Assembly: GCA_012837835.1 (NCBI GenBank)
Contig: DUQK01000003.1
Coordinates: 1 to 64,000, forward strand
Direction of reading: 5' to 3'
Origin: Christensenellaceae bacterium
GTDB taxonomy: Bacteria; Bacillota; Clostridia; Christensenellales; Aristaeellaceae
DNA length: 64,000 nucleotides
Shown in pieces: positions 43,032 to 51,764 of the stretch. Each line of letters opens with the position of its first letter. Within the stretch, counting starts at the first letter, position 1. A program made the translations under genes and the position numbers. The notes below the pieces were generated by a model, which did not search any database, had not been told where the DNA came from, and saw only the letters and a list, made by a program, of their open reading frames with translations.

Positions 43032-43837
43032 CACGGCACCTGATAGAATAGAGATACTTCACTATCTCCGTTATCTCCTTGGTTTAATTCTATTGGCTCC
43101 GGCAGCTGCCTTAGATGTTCGCAGTAGGCTGCAAAATCCCCTCCTGCGGCTTCATAGGCTGCTATTGCGCCCTTATATTCCTCGTGAAATTCTTCAAATG
43201 TTATATCCCTATCCATTATATATGCAGCCACTTCCTTTCCAACATACCTAAAGTGCCACGGCTCAAATATTATACCGGTTATATCGGTTTTATCCTCAGG
43301 ATAACGCAGTATAAAGCCGAATTTAGCGCAGTTATCTTTCATCCATTTGGCTTCATCTGTTTGTGAAAACTCGGGGCGCATACCGTCCTGCTGTGTCCAC
43401 GCGTAATTTAGTATATCAACCGCAAGCCCCGTCTGGTGTTCTGATGAGCCAGGATAGGCTACCACGCCATCGTCCTTCCTGTATTTATCCAGCCTATTTT
43501 GGTACATTGTATTCTGCGTTTGGTAGTTCCTGTATGCGCTTTTAACATATAGCGTATATCCGTTTTCCGAAGCTTTATTAAACATAATTTCAAGCGCTTC
43601 CGCTGCCTCTTGCCTAAGCTGCATACCCCTATTTGTAGCTCTAAGCCTTAAATCTACAAGCCTTGGCGGCACAAAATCGCTGCCGAGAAGATTATCATTA
43701 TTTGTAAGTACCAGTAGATTCAGCCTATCCTCTAGTATTGTAGCGTCTATTGGGTACGTCCACTCCACTTGTTCCGCCTGAACAAAGACAGCAGCGCACA
43801 AAGTAAGTATACATATGGCTAAAATAAGTCTTTTCAT
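43031..43837 (-). CDS. D-alanyl-D-alanine carboxypeptidase, VanY type (M15B), paralogue 2
   Basis: A 268-residue exported M15B peptidase. Residues 1-21 are a signal peptide (MKRLILAICILTLCAAVFVQA). The catalytic domain has SAYRNYQTQNTMY near 125, SEHQTGLAVDILN (zinc His and Asp, near 150) and EPWHFRYVG (zinc His, near 210). The start overlaps the stop of paralogue 1 by 4 bases, and its own stop overlaps paralogue 3. Sequence divergence from the neighbours is large outside the active site, so the duplication is old. Confidence 0.94.
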   Translation of the reverse strand: MKRLILAICILTLCAAVFVQAEQVEWTYPIDATILEDRLNLLVLTNNDNLLGSDFVPPRLVDLRLRATNRGMQLRQEAAEALEIMFNKASENGYTLYVKSAYRNYQTQNTMYQNRLDKYRKDDGVVAYPGSSEHQTGLAVDILNYAWTQQDGMRPEFSQTDEAKWMKDNCAKFGFILRYPEDKTDITGIIFEPWHFRYVGKEVAAYIMDRDITFEEFHEEYKGAIAAYEAAGGDFAAYCEHLRQLPEPIELNQGDNGDSEVSLFYQVP

Positions 43838-44526
43838 TCTGATATGTCCTCAACTGTATATTTCAACTTGTGTTCCTTTGAAGCGTATATTTGTTCTATA
43901 TATTCTTCAAGGGGAATATCCTGCTCGTATATTTTCTGCGCATGTTCTATTCCCACATAGCGTATATGCCAAGGCTCGTAATTATAGCCCGTTATACCTT
44001 CCCAACCTCTTTTGTAACGGATAATAAAGCCAAAGCGGTGAGCATTTTCATTTGTCCATATACCCTCTTTTGTTTCTCCAAAACCCTCATTAAGCCCTGC
44101 CCTATTTGGCGTGCCTATATCCATAGCAAGCCCTAATTGGTGCTCGCTCGCGCCAGGGGGTGCCACATATTTTTGCGCCCTCTTTACACTGCCTACCCTA
44201 TTTATTTTGCGGTTATATATGGTTTTCTGCGTATGATAAGACCTGTAACCTGAAATAGCGTGCAATACATAGCCCTGCTCCATTTGAGCGGCGCTAAAAA
44301 GCTTTTCAAGTGCATCAGCCGCCTCTTCACGCATAAGTACCTCATCACTTGTTGAAAGCACACTTGGCATTACCAAATCCTCTGGAACATAGCGCATATC
44401 CAGCTTATATGTGCGGTTTACCAAAAATAAATTGCCGCCTAAGTTAATTTCATCAATACCTGCGTCAAATGAAAATTGCCCTAGTGACATAATCATACAT
44501 ATTATAGCTACAATTCTATTTAACAT
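43834..44526 (-). CDS. D-alanyl-D-alanine carboxypeptidase, VanY type (M15B), paralogue 1
   Basis: A 230-residue exported M15B peptidase. The signal peptide (MLNRIVAIICMIMSLGQFSF) is followed by SGYRSYHTQKTIYN near 110, SEHQLGLAMDIGT (zinc His and Asp, near 143) and EPWHIRYVG (zinc His, near 193). The ATG at 44526 is chosen because AGGAGAG lies 5 bases upstream; the longer TTG start at 44541 would overlap the HflX stop and precede that ribosome site. It has no C-terminal extension and is the most compact of the three. All three may act in wall remodelling or in resistance to D-Ala-D-Ala-binding antibiotics; no van regulator is present. Confidence 0.93.
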   Translation of the reverse strand: MLNRIVAIICMIMSLGQFSFDAGIDEINLGGNLFLVNRTYKLDMRYVPEDLVMPSVLSTSDEVLMREEAADALEKLFSAAQMEQGYVLHAISGYRSYHTQKTIYNRKINRVGSVKRAQKYVAPPGASEHQLGLAMDIGTPNRAGLNEGFGETKEGIWTNENAHRFGFIIRYKRGWEGITGYNYEPWHIRYVGIEHAQKIYEQDIPLEEYIEQIYASKEHKLKYTVEDISE

Positions 44527-44537
44527 ATTCTCTCCTA

Positions 44538-46316
44538 TCAAACGGCATCAAAATTTGTTTCGGGGTATCTGCTCTTTATGCGCTCAAGCTGTACAGAATC
44601 TATTTTAAATTCAACCATGGTACCATCTTGCATATGCTCTTCTTTAATAATTCTTCCGCCAAGCCTTAATTCATTCAAAAGAGAGTAATTATCATAGCTT
44701 ACAAGCACTTCATATTTCCTCTGCGCCTTGCCTATTTCTTCAGATATTTTACTCAGCAGTACATCTATCCCCTCCCCTGTTTTAGCGGAAACCTTTATTG
44801 CTCCGGGGATTTTAATAGCGTTTTCACTTTCAAGAAGGTCTGCCTTGTTAAGTACCTCTATCCTGGGCTGGGTAGTTGCGCCTATTTGCCTTAATACATC
44901 GTTTACAACTTCTCGTTTCTCCAGTATCTGCTCATCTGAGGCGTCTGAAACCAGTATAAGTATATCCGCCTGCACAGCTTCTTCAAGAGTTGAATGAAAA
45001 GCCTCTATAAGCTGTGTTGGGAGCTTCCTTATAAAGCCTACGGAGTCTATCAGTATAAATTCCGACCCGTTTTCAAGCTCTACCCTGCGGCTCATGGTAT
45101 CAAGCGTTGCAAAAAGCTCATCCTTTTCATAGGCGTCAGCGCCTGATATGCGGTTTAGCATTAGGGATTTGCCCACATTTGTGTAGCCCACAAGCGCAGC
45201 TACGGGGAGTTCATTTTCGGTTCGGGATTTCCTCTGCAATTCCCTTTGGCTTTCTAGGGTTTCAAGCTGCTTTTTAAGCTTTGATATGCGGGTTCTTATC
45301 TTGCGCCTATCGCTTTCAAGCTTGGTTTCACCGGGACCCCTTGTACCTATGCCGCCGGCAAGGCGAGATAGCGCGTCGTACCTGCCAACAAGCATACCTG
45401 CGCTGTATGCAAGCTGAGCCAGCTCTACCTGCAGTTTACCCTCTCTGCTCTTTGCCCTCTGTGCAAATATATCTAGTATTAATGTAGTTCTATCTATTAC
45501 TCTAGCGCCGCATATTCTTTCAAGGTTAAGACGCTGCACATTGCTGAGTTCATCATCGGCAATTATTAGAGTAGCAGCTGTATTCTGCACTTCCTGCGCT
45601 AACATATTAGCCCTGCCGCTGCCTATAAATGTAGAAGCGTCGGGCTTTATACGCTTTTGAAAAGCCATGCCGACGCACTGCGCCCCCGCGCTTTCGCAAA
45701 GGGCTTCAAGCTCCTCAAGCGAAACTTCGCTGTCTATACCAATTAAAAAGGCGCGCTCTATATTATCTTCAGTTTCGTATATGCTAGCGCCAAACAGGCT
45801 GTCATTGCGTTTTATTTCATCTATCCATCTGTCATTTTCAAGTTCTATTGGGCTTAATTCTTCGTGTATACTTACATCAAAATCGCCGGATACATCAGGC
45901 TCAAGCATAGCTATGCTTATTTCGTATATTTTGCCGCTTTCAGTTAGCGCAAGCGCCACCATGGCATCAAGCCTTAGCGCTTTTAGTGCAGATATGTCTG
46001 CGCCTGAAAACCTAGATGAACCATTCGGATGGGTATGTATACAGCGTATGCGGGATAGGCGCATATCGCTCCGTCTATCGTGCATGGCGCTTAGCGGCGC
46101 GCTGTCATCAACACCTACGCTTACATCTTTTATAGTGCCGTTTCTATGTATGTATATAGATATCTCTCTATTTATTTGAGAGGATATATAGGCTATTTCC
46201 TCTGCCGCTTCAAGCAATATTATCCCATGCTGAGGGGGTAAGTCGTACAGCGCTTCAAGCCTATCTAGCAGGCTTTTGCGTATTCCGTCTATATTTCCGT
46301 TTACCTCTTTTGCCAT
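44538..46316 (-). CDS. hflX: GTPase HflX with an N-terminal JAMM/MPN-like domain
   Basis: A 592-residue protein, about 170 longer than standard HflX. The C-terminal 400 residues are a normal HflX: the N-domain with VGMAFQKRIKPDASTFIGSGRANML, the GETKLESDRR helix, and a G domain with P-loop VGYTNVGKS, DSVGFIRKLPTQLI and the NKAD guanine motif. HflX binds ribosomes and can split stalled 70S particles. The extra N-terminal domain contains HTHPNGSSRFSGAD (residues 94-107), which fits the JAMM spacing His-x-His-x10-Asp and resembles the RadC/JAB site. A protease- or nuclease-like role is possible, but the upstream Glu of the JAMM set is not assigned. The ATG at 46316 follows GGAG. Confidence 0.92.
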   Translation of the reverse strand: MAKEVNGNIDGIRKSLLDRLEALYDLPPQHGIILLEAAEEIAYISSQINREISIYIHRNGTIKDVSVGVDDSAPLSAMHDRRSDMRLSRIRCIHTHPNGSSRFSGADISALKALRLDAMVALALTESGKIYEISIAMLEPDVSGDFDVSIHEELSPIELENDRWIDEIKRNDSLFGASIYETEDNIERAFLIGIDSEVSLEELEALCESAGAQCVGMAFQKRIKPDASTFIGSGRANMLAQEVQNTAATLIIADDELSNVQRLNLERICGARVIDRTTLILDIFAQRAKSREGKLQVELAQLAYSAGMLVGRYDALSRLAGGIGTRGPGETKLESDRRKIRTRISKLKKQLETLESQRELQRKSRTENELPVAALVGYTNVGKSLMLNRISGADAYEKDELFATLDTMSRRVELENGSEFILIDSVGFIRKLPTQLIEAFHSTLEEAVQADILILVSDASDEQILEKREVVNDVLRQIGATTQPRIEVLNKADLLESENAIKIPGAIKVSAKTGEGIDVLLSKISEEIGKAQRKYEVLVSYDNYSLLNELRLGGRIIKEEHMQDGTMVEFKIDSVQLERIKSRYPETNFDAV

Positions 46317-46354
46317 CAAATGCTCCTATACATGCTTACCTACATAAACACCCT

Positions 46355-47500
46355 TTATATGGCGCTACTCCTACATTCTTTTACTATTGTTGGCATAACG
46401 CCCAGCACATAGTCTATATCTTCATCGGTAGTATTGCAAGATAGAGTAAGGCGTATACTGCCCTTTGCTTTTTCTCGAGGCACGCCCATACTAAGCAGCA
46501 CGTGCGACACTTCAGGCGAGCCTGAAGCACAGGCGGAGCCTGCTGACGCGGCTATACCCGCACTATCAAGGCGCATTAGAAGCGCCTGCGCAAGAGTATT
46601 TTCAAATGAAATATTTACATTACCGGGAAGACGCATTGTGGGGTGTCCGTTAAGCTGCGCGCCGTCTATACTGTCTATAATGCCGTTTATAAGCCTATCT
46701 CTTTTTTGGGCTATTTTTGCGCCGCTGCCTATAATATCGGTGCAGGCTATTTTAAGCGCTTCTGCCATGCCGACTATACCTATAACATTTTCTGTGCCTG
46801 CACGCCTTCCCCTTTCCTGCTCCCCGCCGTAAATAAACGGCGAAAGTTTTGTACCCTGTTTTATGTATAAAGCGCCTACTCCTTTAGGTCCTGCAAACTT
46901 ATGCGCAGATAGTGAAAGCATATCCACCCCTAATTCGCCTAGGTTTATAGGCACATTTGACACAGCCTGCACTGCGTCTGTATGGAAAAGCACTCCATGT
47001 TCACTAGCTATTTTAGCTATTTCATGCACCGGCTGTAATGTACCTACCTCGTTATTTGCGTACATTATGGATATAAGTATGGTGTCTTTTTTTATCGCTT
47101 TTTTGATAGCGTCTATATCTACTATTCCATATTTATCAACAGGAATATATGTAATTTCATAGCCATGTTTTTTTAAGTTTTCACATGTATTTATTACAGC
47201 ATGGTGTTCTATGGGCGATGTTATTATATGTTTTCCCTTGTCGGCATTTGCAAAAGCGGCTCCAACAAGCGCCCAATTCGCACTCTCCGTACCGCCCGAA
47301 GAAAAGTATATTTCATTTGTATTCGCGCCTAAAATACCAGCGATAACCGCGCGGGATTTATCCAGCAGCTTTCTTGCTTCCCTTCCCGCTTGGTGTATGC
47401 TTGAAGGATTGCCGTAGTATTTAGCGTATTCTATCATTTTATTTAGCACGCTATTATTTATAGGCATGGTAGCCGCATTGTCAAGGTATATGTATTTCAA
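46355..47500 (-). CDS. Cysteine desulfurase (NifS/IscS family)
   Basis: A 381-residue PLP enzyme that takes sulfur from cysteine as a persulfide for iron-sulfur clusters or tRNA thiolation. The start YIYLDNAATMP, the HHAVINT motif near 98, the PLP-lysine in SLSAHKFAGPKGVG near 200, and the active cysteine in GSACASG near 322 are all present. The TTG at 47500 is used because AAAGGAGAG lies just upstream and the protein then begins MKYIYLDNAATMP; the longer ATG start has no ribosome site. No iscU or thiI gene adjoins; HflX follows after 38 bases. The promoter at 47587-47615 carries a palindrome. Confidence 0.94.
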   Translation of the reverse strand: MKYIYLDNAATMPINNSVLNKMIEYAKYYGNPSSIHQAGREARKLLDKSRAVIAGILGANTNEIYFSSGGTESANWALVGAAFANADKGKHIITSPIEHHAVINTCENLKKHGYEITYIPVDKYGIVDIDAIKKAIKKDTILISIMYANNEVGTLQPVHEIAKIASEHGVLFHTDAVQAVSNVPINLGELGVDMLSLSAHKFAGPKGVGALYIKQGTKLSPFIYGGEQERGRRAGTENVIGIVGMAEALKIACTDIIGSGAKIAQKRDRLINGIIDSIDGAQLNGHPTMRLPGNVNISFENTLAQALLMRLDSAGIAASAGSACASGSPEVSHVLLSMGVPREKAKGSIRLTLSCNTTDEDIDYVLGVMPTIVKECRSSAI

Positions 47501-47576
47501 CACTCTCTCCTTTGTATCATAGCTTTTGACTATCTCACACACTCTAAAAGCACGTAAAAGCCCTTATCTCCCATTG

Positions 47577-47615
47577 GGATTAGTTAATCCTACCACTTGT
47601 TAATTTGCAAGTCAA
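47577..47615 (-). promoter_or_regulatory. Promoter and palindrome upstream of the cysteine desulfurase gene
   Basis: On the minus strand: TTGACT (47615-47610), 17-nt spacer, TAGGAT (47592-47587). GGATTA-GT-TAATCC (47577-47590) overlaps the -10 box and could be an operator, for instance for an Rrf2-type regulator, which is a guess from context. Confidence 0.55.
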
Positions 47616-47671
47616 ATTATACTATTTTGCTTTTATAACAGCGCAAATTTCAAAACAATTGCAGCATATTA

Positions 47672-49669
47672 TCAGTTAAGCGCTATGTTATCATAAGCAT
47701 ATGAGTATTTTTCAAGTGCGGAACTAATCAATTCTTCATGTTTTTTACTACCCAAAATTACCTGTTTTGCGCAATTTTGCGCGTCCTCTATAAGCCTCAT
47801 ATCGCCTGTCATTATGCTAAATGTAGACTTGCCATGCTGCATAGTGCCTAGGAATTCCCCGGGACCGCGGATTTCTAAATCCTTTTCAGCTATTTCAAAG
47901 CCGTCATTTGTTTCGCACATGGCGGCAAGGCGCTCATTTCTTTCGCCAAGTAAAAAACACCAGCTCTGCTTTTTTCCCCTGCCTACCCTGCCCCTTAGTT
48001 GGTGCAGCTGTGAAAGCCCGAACCTATCCGCATTTTCTATTACAATTATTGTAGCCTGCGGCACATCTATGCCTACTTCTACAACGGTTGTCGCGACAAG
48101 CACACTTGTTTTGCCTAAAGAAAAATCGCTTATAGCTTTCTTTTTATCCTCTGCGTTTTGCGTGCCGTATGTTATGCCTATATTAAGCCCGCGAAGCGCG
48201 CCCTTGGATAATGTATCATACATTTCTTGTACGCTTTTAGCTTCAGTTTTATCGCTCTCTTCAACTAGGGGGCATATATAGTATACCCGCTCTCCCTTAG
48301 ATACCGCCTGCCTTATAAAGGTGTACATGTCCTTGCGCTTATTTTCAGGCACTATTCTTGTTTTAACGGGCAACCTTCCGGGCGGCATGCCGCGCATGGT
48401 AGAAACATCTAAATCCCCATATATAACAAGCGCTAATGTGCGCGGTATAGGTGTTGCAGAAAGTACTAATACATGCGGGACACTTTCCGCTTTATCACTT
48501 AGCCTTTTTCTCTGCCTTACTCCAAAGCGGTGCTGCTCATCAGTTATAACTAGCCCAAGGGCTTTATATTCTACGCTTTCTGATATAAGCGCATGCGTGC
48601 CTATTACAAGCGACCACTCGCCAGATAGTATGCACTCAAGCGCCTTTTTTCTATCCGCTGCCTTCATGCCGCCTATAAGTAGCCCACATTTTATACCCGC
48701 AGGCTCAAGCAGTTTTTTTGCGCTTTCTATATGCTGATATGCAAGCGTTTCTGTAGGCGCCATAAGCGCTGTTTGGTAGCCAGCCTTATGCATATAGTAT
48801 ACTGCTGCAAACGCAACCGCAGTTTTGCCGGAGCCTACATCGCCCTGCAATAGGCGGTTCATAGCTTTGCCGCTTTCAAAATCCTTTTCTATATCGCTTA
48901 TTGCTTTATTCTGCGCCTCTGTCAGCTTAAAAGGCAACAGCGCTGAATATTCCTCCTGCATGGTATCAGTAACTGATAGCTTTATACCCTCATCGCTTCT
49001 CCGCCTAAAATGCATTACCGCTATTTGGTAGTATAATATATTATCAAACGCTATCCTTCTTTTTGCTAAATTTAGGCTTTCGCCCGATGTGGGCCTATGT
49101 ACCTGCCTTACAGCTTCTTTTAGGGGAATAAGAGAATATTCTTCAATTATTTCGTCGGTTAACGTTTCTACTATAAGGCTGTCTATATATTTCAGCGCCT
49201 GCTCAATAATACCTTCCATGGTTTTTGTGCCTATGTTTTCTATAGCCTTATAGTGGGGTATTATACCCCTTTCTTGTACCACTTCTGGGTTTATTAGCAC
49301 TATACTACCCTTATACATGCTTGCCCTGCCGTATAGGGTTATTTCCCTACCCTGATACAGGTTTTTCATATTCCAAGGCTGGTTGAAATATATTAAAGGC
49401 AGCTTGTATACGCCATCTGTAAGAGTGCAGCGTACTATATTAAGCCCGCTCCTTACATACTGTATTTTAGGTGAGGATAGTATTATCCCCTCCACGCATA
49501 CAAAATCCCCCTCTTTTACATATGAAAGGGGGATTGTTTTTGATGTATCCTTATAAGAAACAGGGTAATAGCTAAGCAAATCAGCTAGGGTGTATATTCC
49601 GCCCTCGTTAAGGCTATTTAAGCGCTTTACGCCTATGCCCTTTAAGTCTGAAAGCTTTACTTCACTCAA
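47672..49669 (-). CDS. recG: ATP-dependent DNA helicase RecG
   Basis: A 665-residue superfamily 2 helicase that remodels stalled forks and Holliday-type junctions. The wedge/OB domain is at about residues 50-160. Helicase motifs are intact: Walker A LLQGDVGSGKTAVAF near 265, DEQH in VITDEQHRFG near 375, SATPIPRTLAL near 405, and motif VI in QLHQLRGRVGRG near 570. The TTG start follows the yloV stop by 2 bases, so translation is probably coupled. The order yloU-yloV-recG is a well-known Bacillota arrangement. Confidence 0.96.
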   Translation of the reverse strand: MSEVKLSDLKGIGVKRLNSLNEGGIYTLADLLSYYPVSYKDTSKTIPLSYVKEGDFVCVEGIILSSPKIQYVRSGLNIVRCTLTDGVYKLPLIYFNQPWNMKNLYQGREITLYGRASMYKGSIVLINPEVVQERGIIPHYKAIENIGTKTMEGIIEQALKYIDSLIVETLTDEIIEEYSLIPLKEAVRQVHRPTSGESLNLAKRRIAFDNILYYQIAVMHFRRRSDEGIKLSVTDTMQEEYSALLPFKLTEAQNKAISDIEKDFESGKAMNRLLQGDVGSGKTAVAFAAVYYMHKAGYQTALMAPTETLAYQHIESAKKLLEPAGIKCGLLIGGMKAADRKKALECILSGEWSLVIGTHALISESVEYKALGLVITDEQHRFGVRQRKRLSDKAESVPHVLVLSATPIPRTLALVIYGDLDVSTMRGMPPGRLPVKTRIVPENKRKDMYTFIRQAVSKGERVYYICPLVEESDKTEAKSVQEMYDTLSKGALRGLNIGITYGTQNAEDKKKAISDFSLGKTSVLVATTVVEVGIDVPQATIIVIENADRFGLSQLHQLRGRVGRGKKQSWCFLLGERNERLAAMCETNDGFEIAEKDLEIRGPGEFLGTMQHGKSTFSIMTGDMRLIEDAQNCAKQVILGSKKHEELISSALEKYSYAYDNIALN

Positions 49670-49671
49670 AA

Positions 49672-51303
49672 CTACTCAACTGACAGCAGATAGTAATATA
49701 GCGGCTGACCGCCCCAGTGCACTTCAACATCGCACATGTCGTACTTGTCAGCTATCTTATCGCAGAGCTCCTGAGCGTCATCTTCCTCTACACCTTCGCC
49801 GTAGTACACAGTTATAAGGCTGTCATCATCGGTTACTATCTGCTGCATAAGTTCAAGCGCTACATCGTGAGCTGTGCCTGTGCATACGGTAACCTCTCCA
49901 TTGTGCAGACCTATAATGCTGCCCTCTTTTATCTGCATACCCTCTATATCGCTATCGCGAACGGCGTATGTTATTGTGCCTGTACGCACACGCTCTGCAG
50001 CTTCATTCATACGAAGTGTATTTTCATCTACATCAATGTCTTCCCTAAAGGCTATAACTGCGGCTATACCCATGGCGACATTTTTAGTGCGCAGTACTAC
50101 TATATTTTTTTCGGACATCTCCGCAACCTGCCTTGCAGCAAGTGTAATGTTGCCGTTATTTGGCAGTATGAATATGTTTTCAGCATTTATACTCTCAACA
50201 GCCTTGCTTAAGTCCTCTATGCTGGGGTTCATAGTCTGCCCGCCTTCGACTATATTATCTACATTTAAATCCTTAAATATTGCAGAGAAGCCTTCCCCCA
50301 TCGACACGGATACTATCCCATACTTCTTAGGCGGAGTGTTCGCCATTTTTTCCCTGTACTGAACCAGCATATTATCTATTTCAATCTGGTCAAGTTCACC
50401 AAGTTCACAGCCGTTTTGAAGCGCAATACCGGGGGCATTTGTGTGCACATGCACCTTAATAAAGGAAAGGTCGCCCACTACCATTACGCTGTCGCCTATA
50501 CGGTTAAGGCGCCTGCGAAGTGCTGCAATGTCTACATCGCTCACATCATCCCTAATATTTTGTATTACAAACTCCGTACAATAGGCAAATTCTATATGCT
50601 CAATATCGCTATGGTCGTCCTCAAACTCGGACACAGTAGCCACATCGCCTGACATATCAACAAGCGAAGCATCTATTTTTTCACCGCGAAGTACTGCCGC
50701 ATAGCCCGTATATATTATAAGCAGCCCCCTGCCACCGGCGTCTACAACGCCTGCCTGTTTTAGCGCAGGCAGCATTTCCTGTGTACGGGTTAGTATTTTT
50801 TCACCGCTAGTGAGTATACAATCAAAAAGCGCATAAAAATCATCCGGCTCTCTTTGAGCTTGCGCTACCGCCTCCTGCGCGATTACCCGCGCTACCGTAA
50901 GTATTGTACCTTCTTTTGGCTTCATTACGGCTTTGTAGGCTGTATCTGCGCTGTTTTTAAGCGCATCTGCAAACTGCACCGGATTTATGGTTTCGCATTC
51001 CTCTATCGCTTTTGAAAAGCCCCTATATAGCTGGGACAGTATAACGCCGCTGTTGCCCCTTGCACCGCGCAGCGCACCCTTTGCAAGCGCACGGGCAGCA
51101 TCGCCAACGCTTGGGAACTCCTTGCTATTTATTTCTCTAACCGCGCTCATCATGGTCATGGACATGTTAGTGCCCGTGTCCCCGTCAGGCACAGGGAATA
51201 CGTTAAGAGCGTTTACCGCATCGCGGTTCTGCTCAAGCAGGCTCGCTCCCGCATTTACCATTTCACGCAGCATTATTGCATCGATATACTTTATATCTTT
51301 CAA
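49672..51303 (-). CDS. DAK2-domain protein, YloV/FakA-like
   Basis: A 543-residue protein of the YloV family. The N-terminal DhaL (DAK2) domain binds ATP-magnesium with NVFPVPDGDTGTNM (residues 34-47) and GARGNSGVILSQLYRGF near 75; the C-terminal half has the EDD/DegV-neighbour region GEGFSAIFKDLNVDNIVEGGQTMNPS split over about 315-340. The Staphylococcus homologue FakA phosphorylates fatty acids bound by FakB proteins. No fakB (DegV) gene is in view. A TTG start follows GGAGG by 8 bases. It lies between the Asp23-like gene and recG. Confidence 0.92.
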   Translation of the reverse strand: MKDIKYIDAIMLREMVNAGASLLEQNRDAVNALNVFPVPDGDTGTNMSMTMMSAVREINSKEFPSVGDAARALAKGALRGARGNSGVILSQLYRGFSKAIEECETINPVQFADALKNSADTAYKAVMKPKEGTILTVARVIAQEAVAQAQREPDDFYALFDCILTSGEKILTRTQEMLPALKQAGVVDAGGRGLLIIYTGYAAVLRGEKIDASLVDMSGDVATVSEFEDDHSDIEHIEFAYCTEFVIQNIRDDVSDVDIAALRRRLNRIGDSVMVVGDLSFIKVHVHTNAPGIALQNGCELGELDQIEIDNMLVQYREKMANTPPKKYGIVSVSMGEGFSAIFKDLNVDNIVEGGQTMNPSIEDLSKAVESINAENIFILPNNGNITLAARQVAEMSEKNIVVLRTKNVAMGIAAVIAFREDIDVDENTLRMNEAAERVRTGTITYAVRDSDIEGMQIKEGSIIGLHNGEVTVCTGTAHDVALELMQQIVTDDDSLITVYYGEGVEEDDAQELCDKIADKYDMCDVEVHWGGQPLYYYLLSVE

Positions 51304-51336
51304 TTTGCTTTCCTCCGTACTTTGTATTGTGCCCGC

Positions 51337-51687
51337 TTAAATGCGTATACCTTCAACAGTTATGTTGATATTTCGCACCTTTATGCCAGTCATGCTTTCG
51401 AGTTTGTATTTAACAACCTCTTTAATCGCGGCACATACAGCAGTTACGGAAATGCCGTATTCAACTATTATGTACAGGTCAACATCTACCATATCGTCAA
51501 CAGAGCGTATCTGTACGCCTTTTGACAGGTTTTCCCTGCCAAGCCATTCAACGATACCGTCCTTAGCGCGCTTTGAGGACATGGCGACTATGCCATAGCA
51601 CTCAAGCGCAGCATAACCTACCACCTTAAGCATTACTTCTTCGGAAATATATATTGTACCGATATCGTTTTTTATCTTAAACTCCAT
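51337..51687 (-). CDS. Asp23/Gls24 family envelope stress response protein (YloU-like)
   Basis: A 116-residue protein with the conserved core ISEEVMLKVVGYAALECYGIVAMS (split here at residues 15-38) and ITVEGIRI at the C-terminus. Members of the family are abundant cell-envelope-associated proteins; YloU is encoded next to YloV in most Bacillota. A sigma-A promoter lies at 51726-51754, and AGGAGG precedes the ATG. It is first of the yloU-yloV-recG string. Confidence 0.93.
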   Translation of the reverse strand: MEFKIKNDIGTIYISEEVMLKVVGYAALECYGIVAMSSKRAKDGIVEWLGRENLSKGVQIRSVDDMVDVDLYIIVEYGISVTAVCAAIKEVVKYKLESMTGIKVRNINITVEGIRI

Positions 51688-51725
51688 ACCATAAAACCTC
51701 CTAGCAAGAAAGATATCCCATAAGT

Positions 51726-51754
51726 ATTATATCTTTTTTTACCACCAGGCGCAA
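51726..51754 (-). promoter_or_regulatory. Promoter of yloU-yloV-recG
   Basis: On the minus strand: TTGCGC (51754-51749), 17-nt spacer, TATAAT (51731-51726), 39 bases before the ATG. Confidence 0.75.
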
Positions 51755-51764
51755 CATTAAAGCC

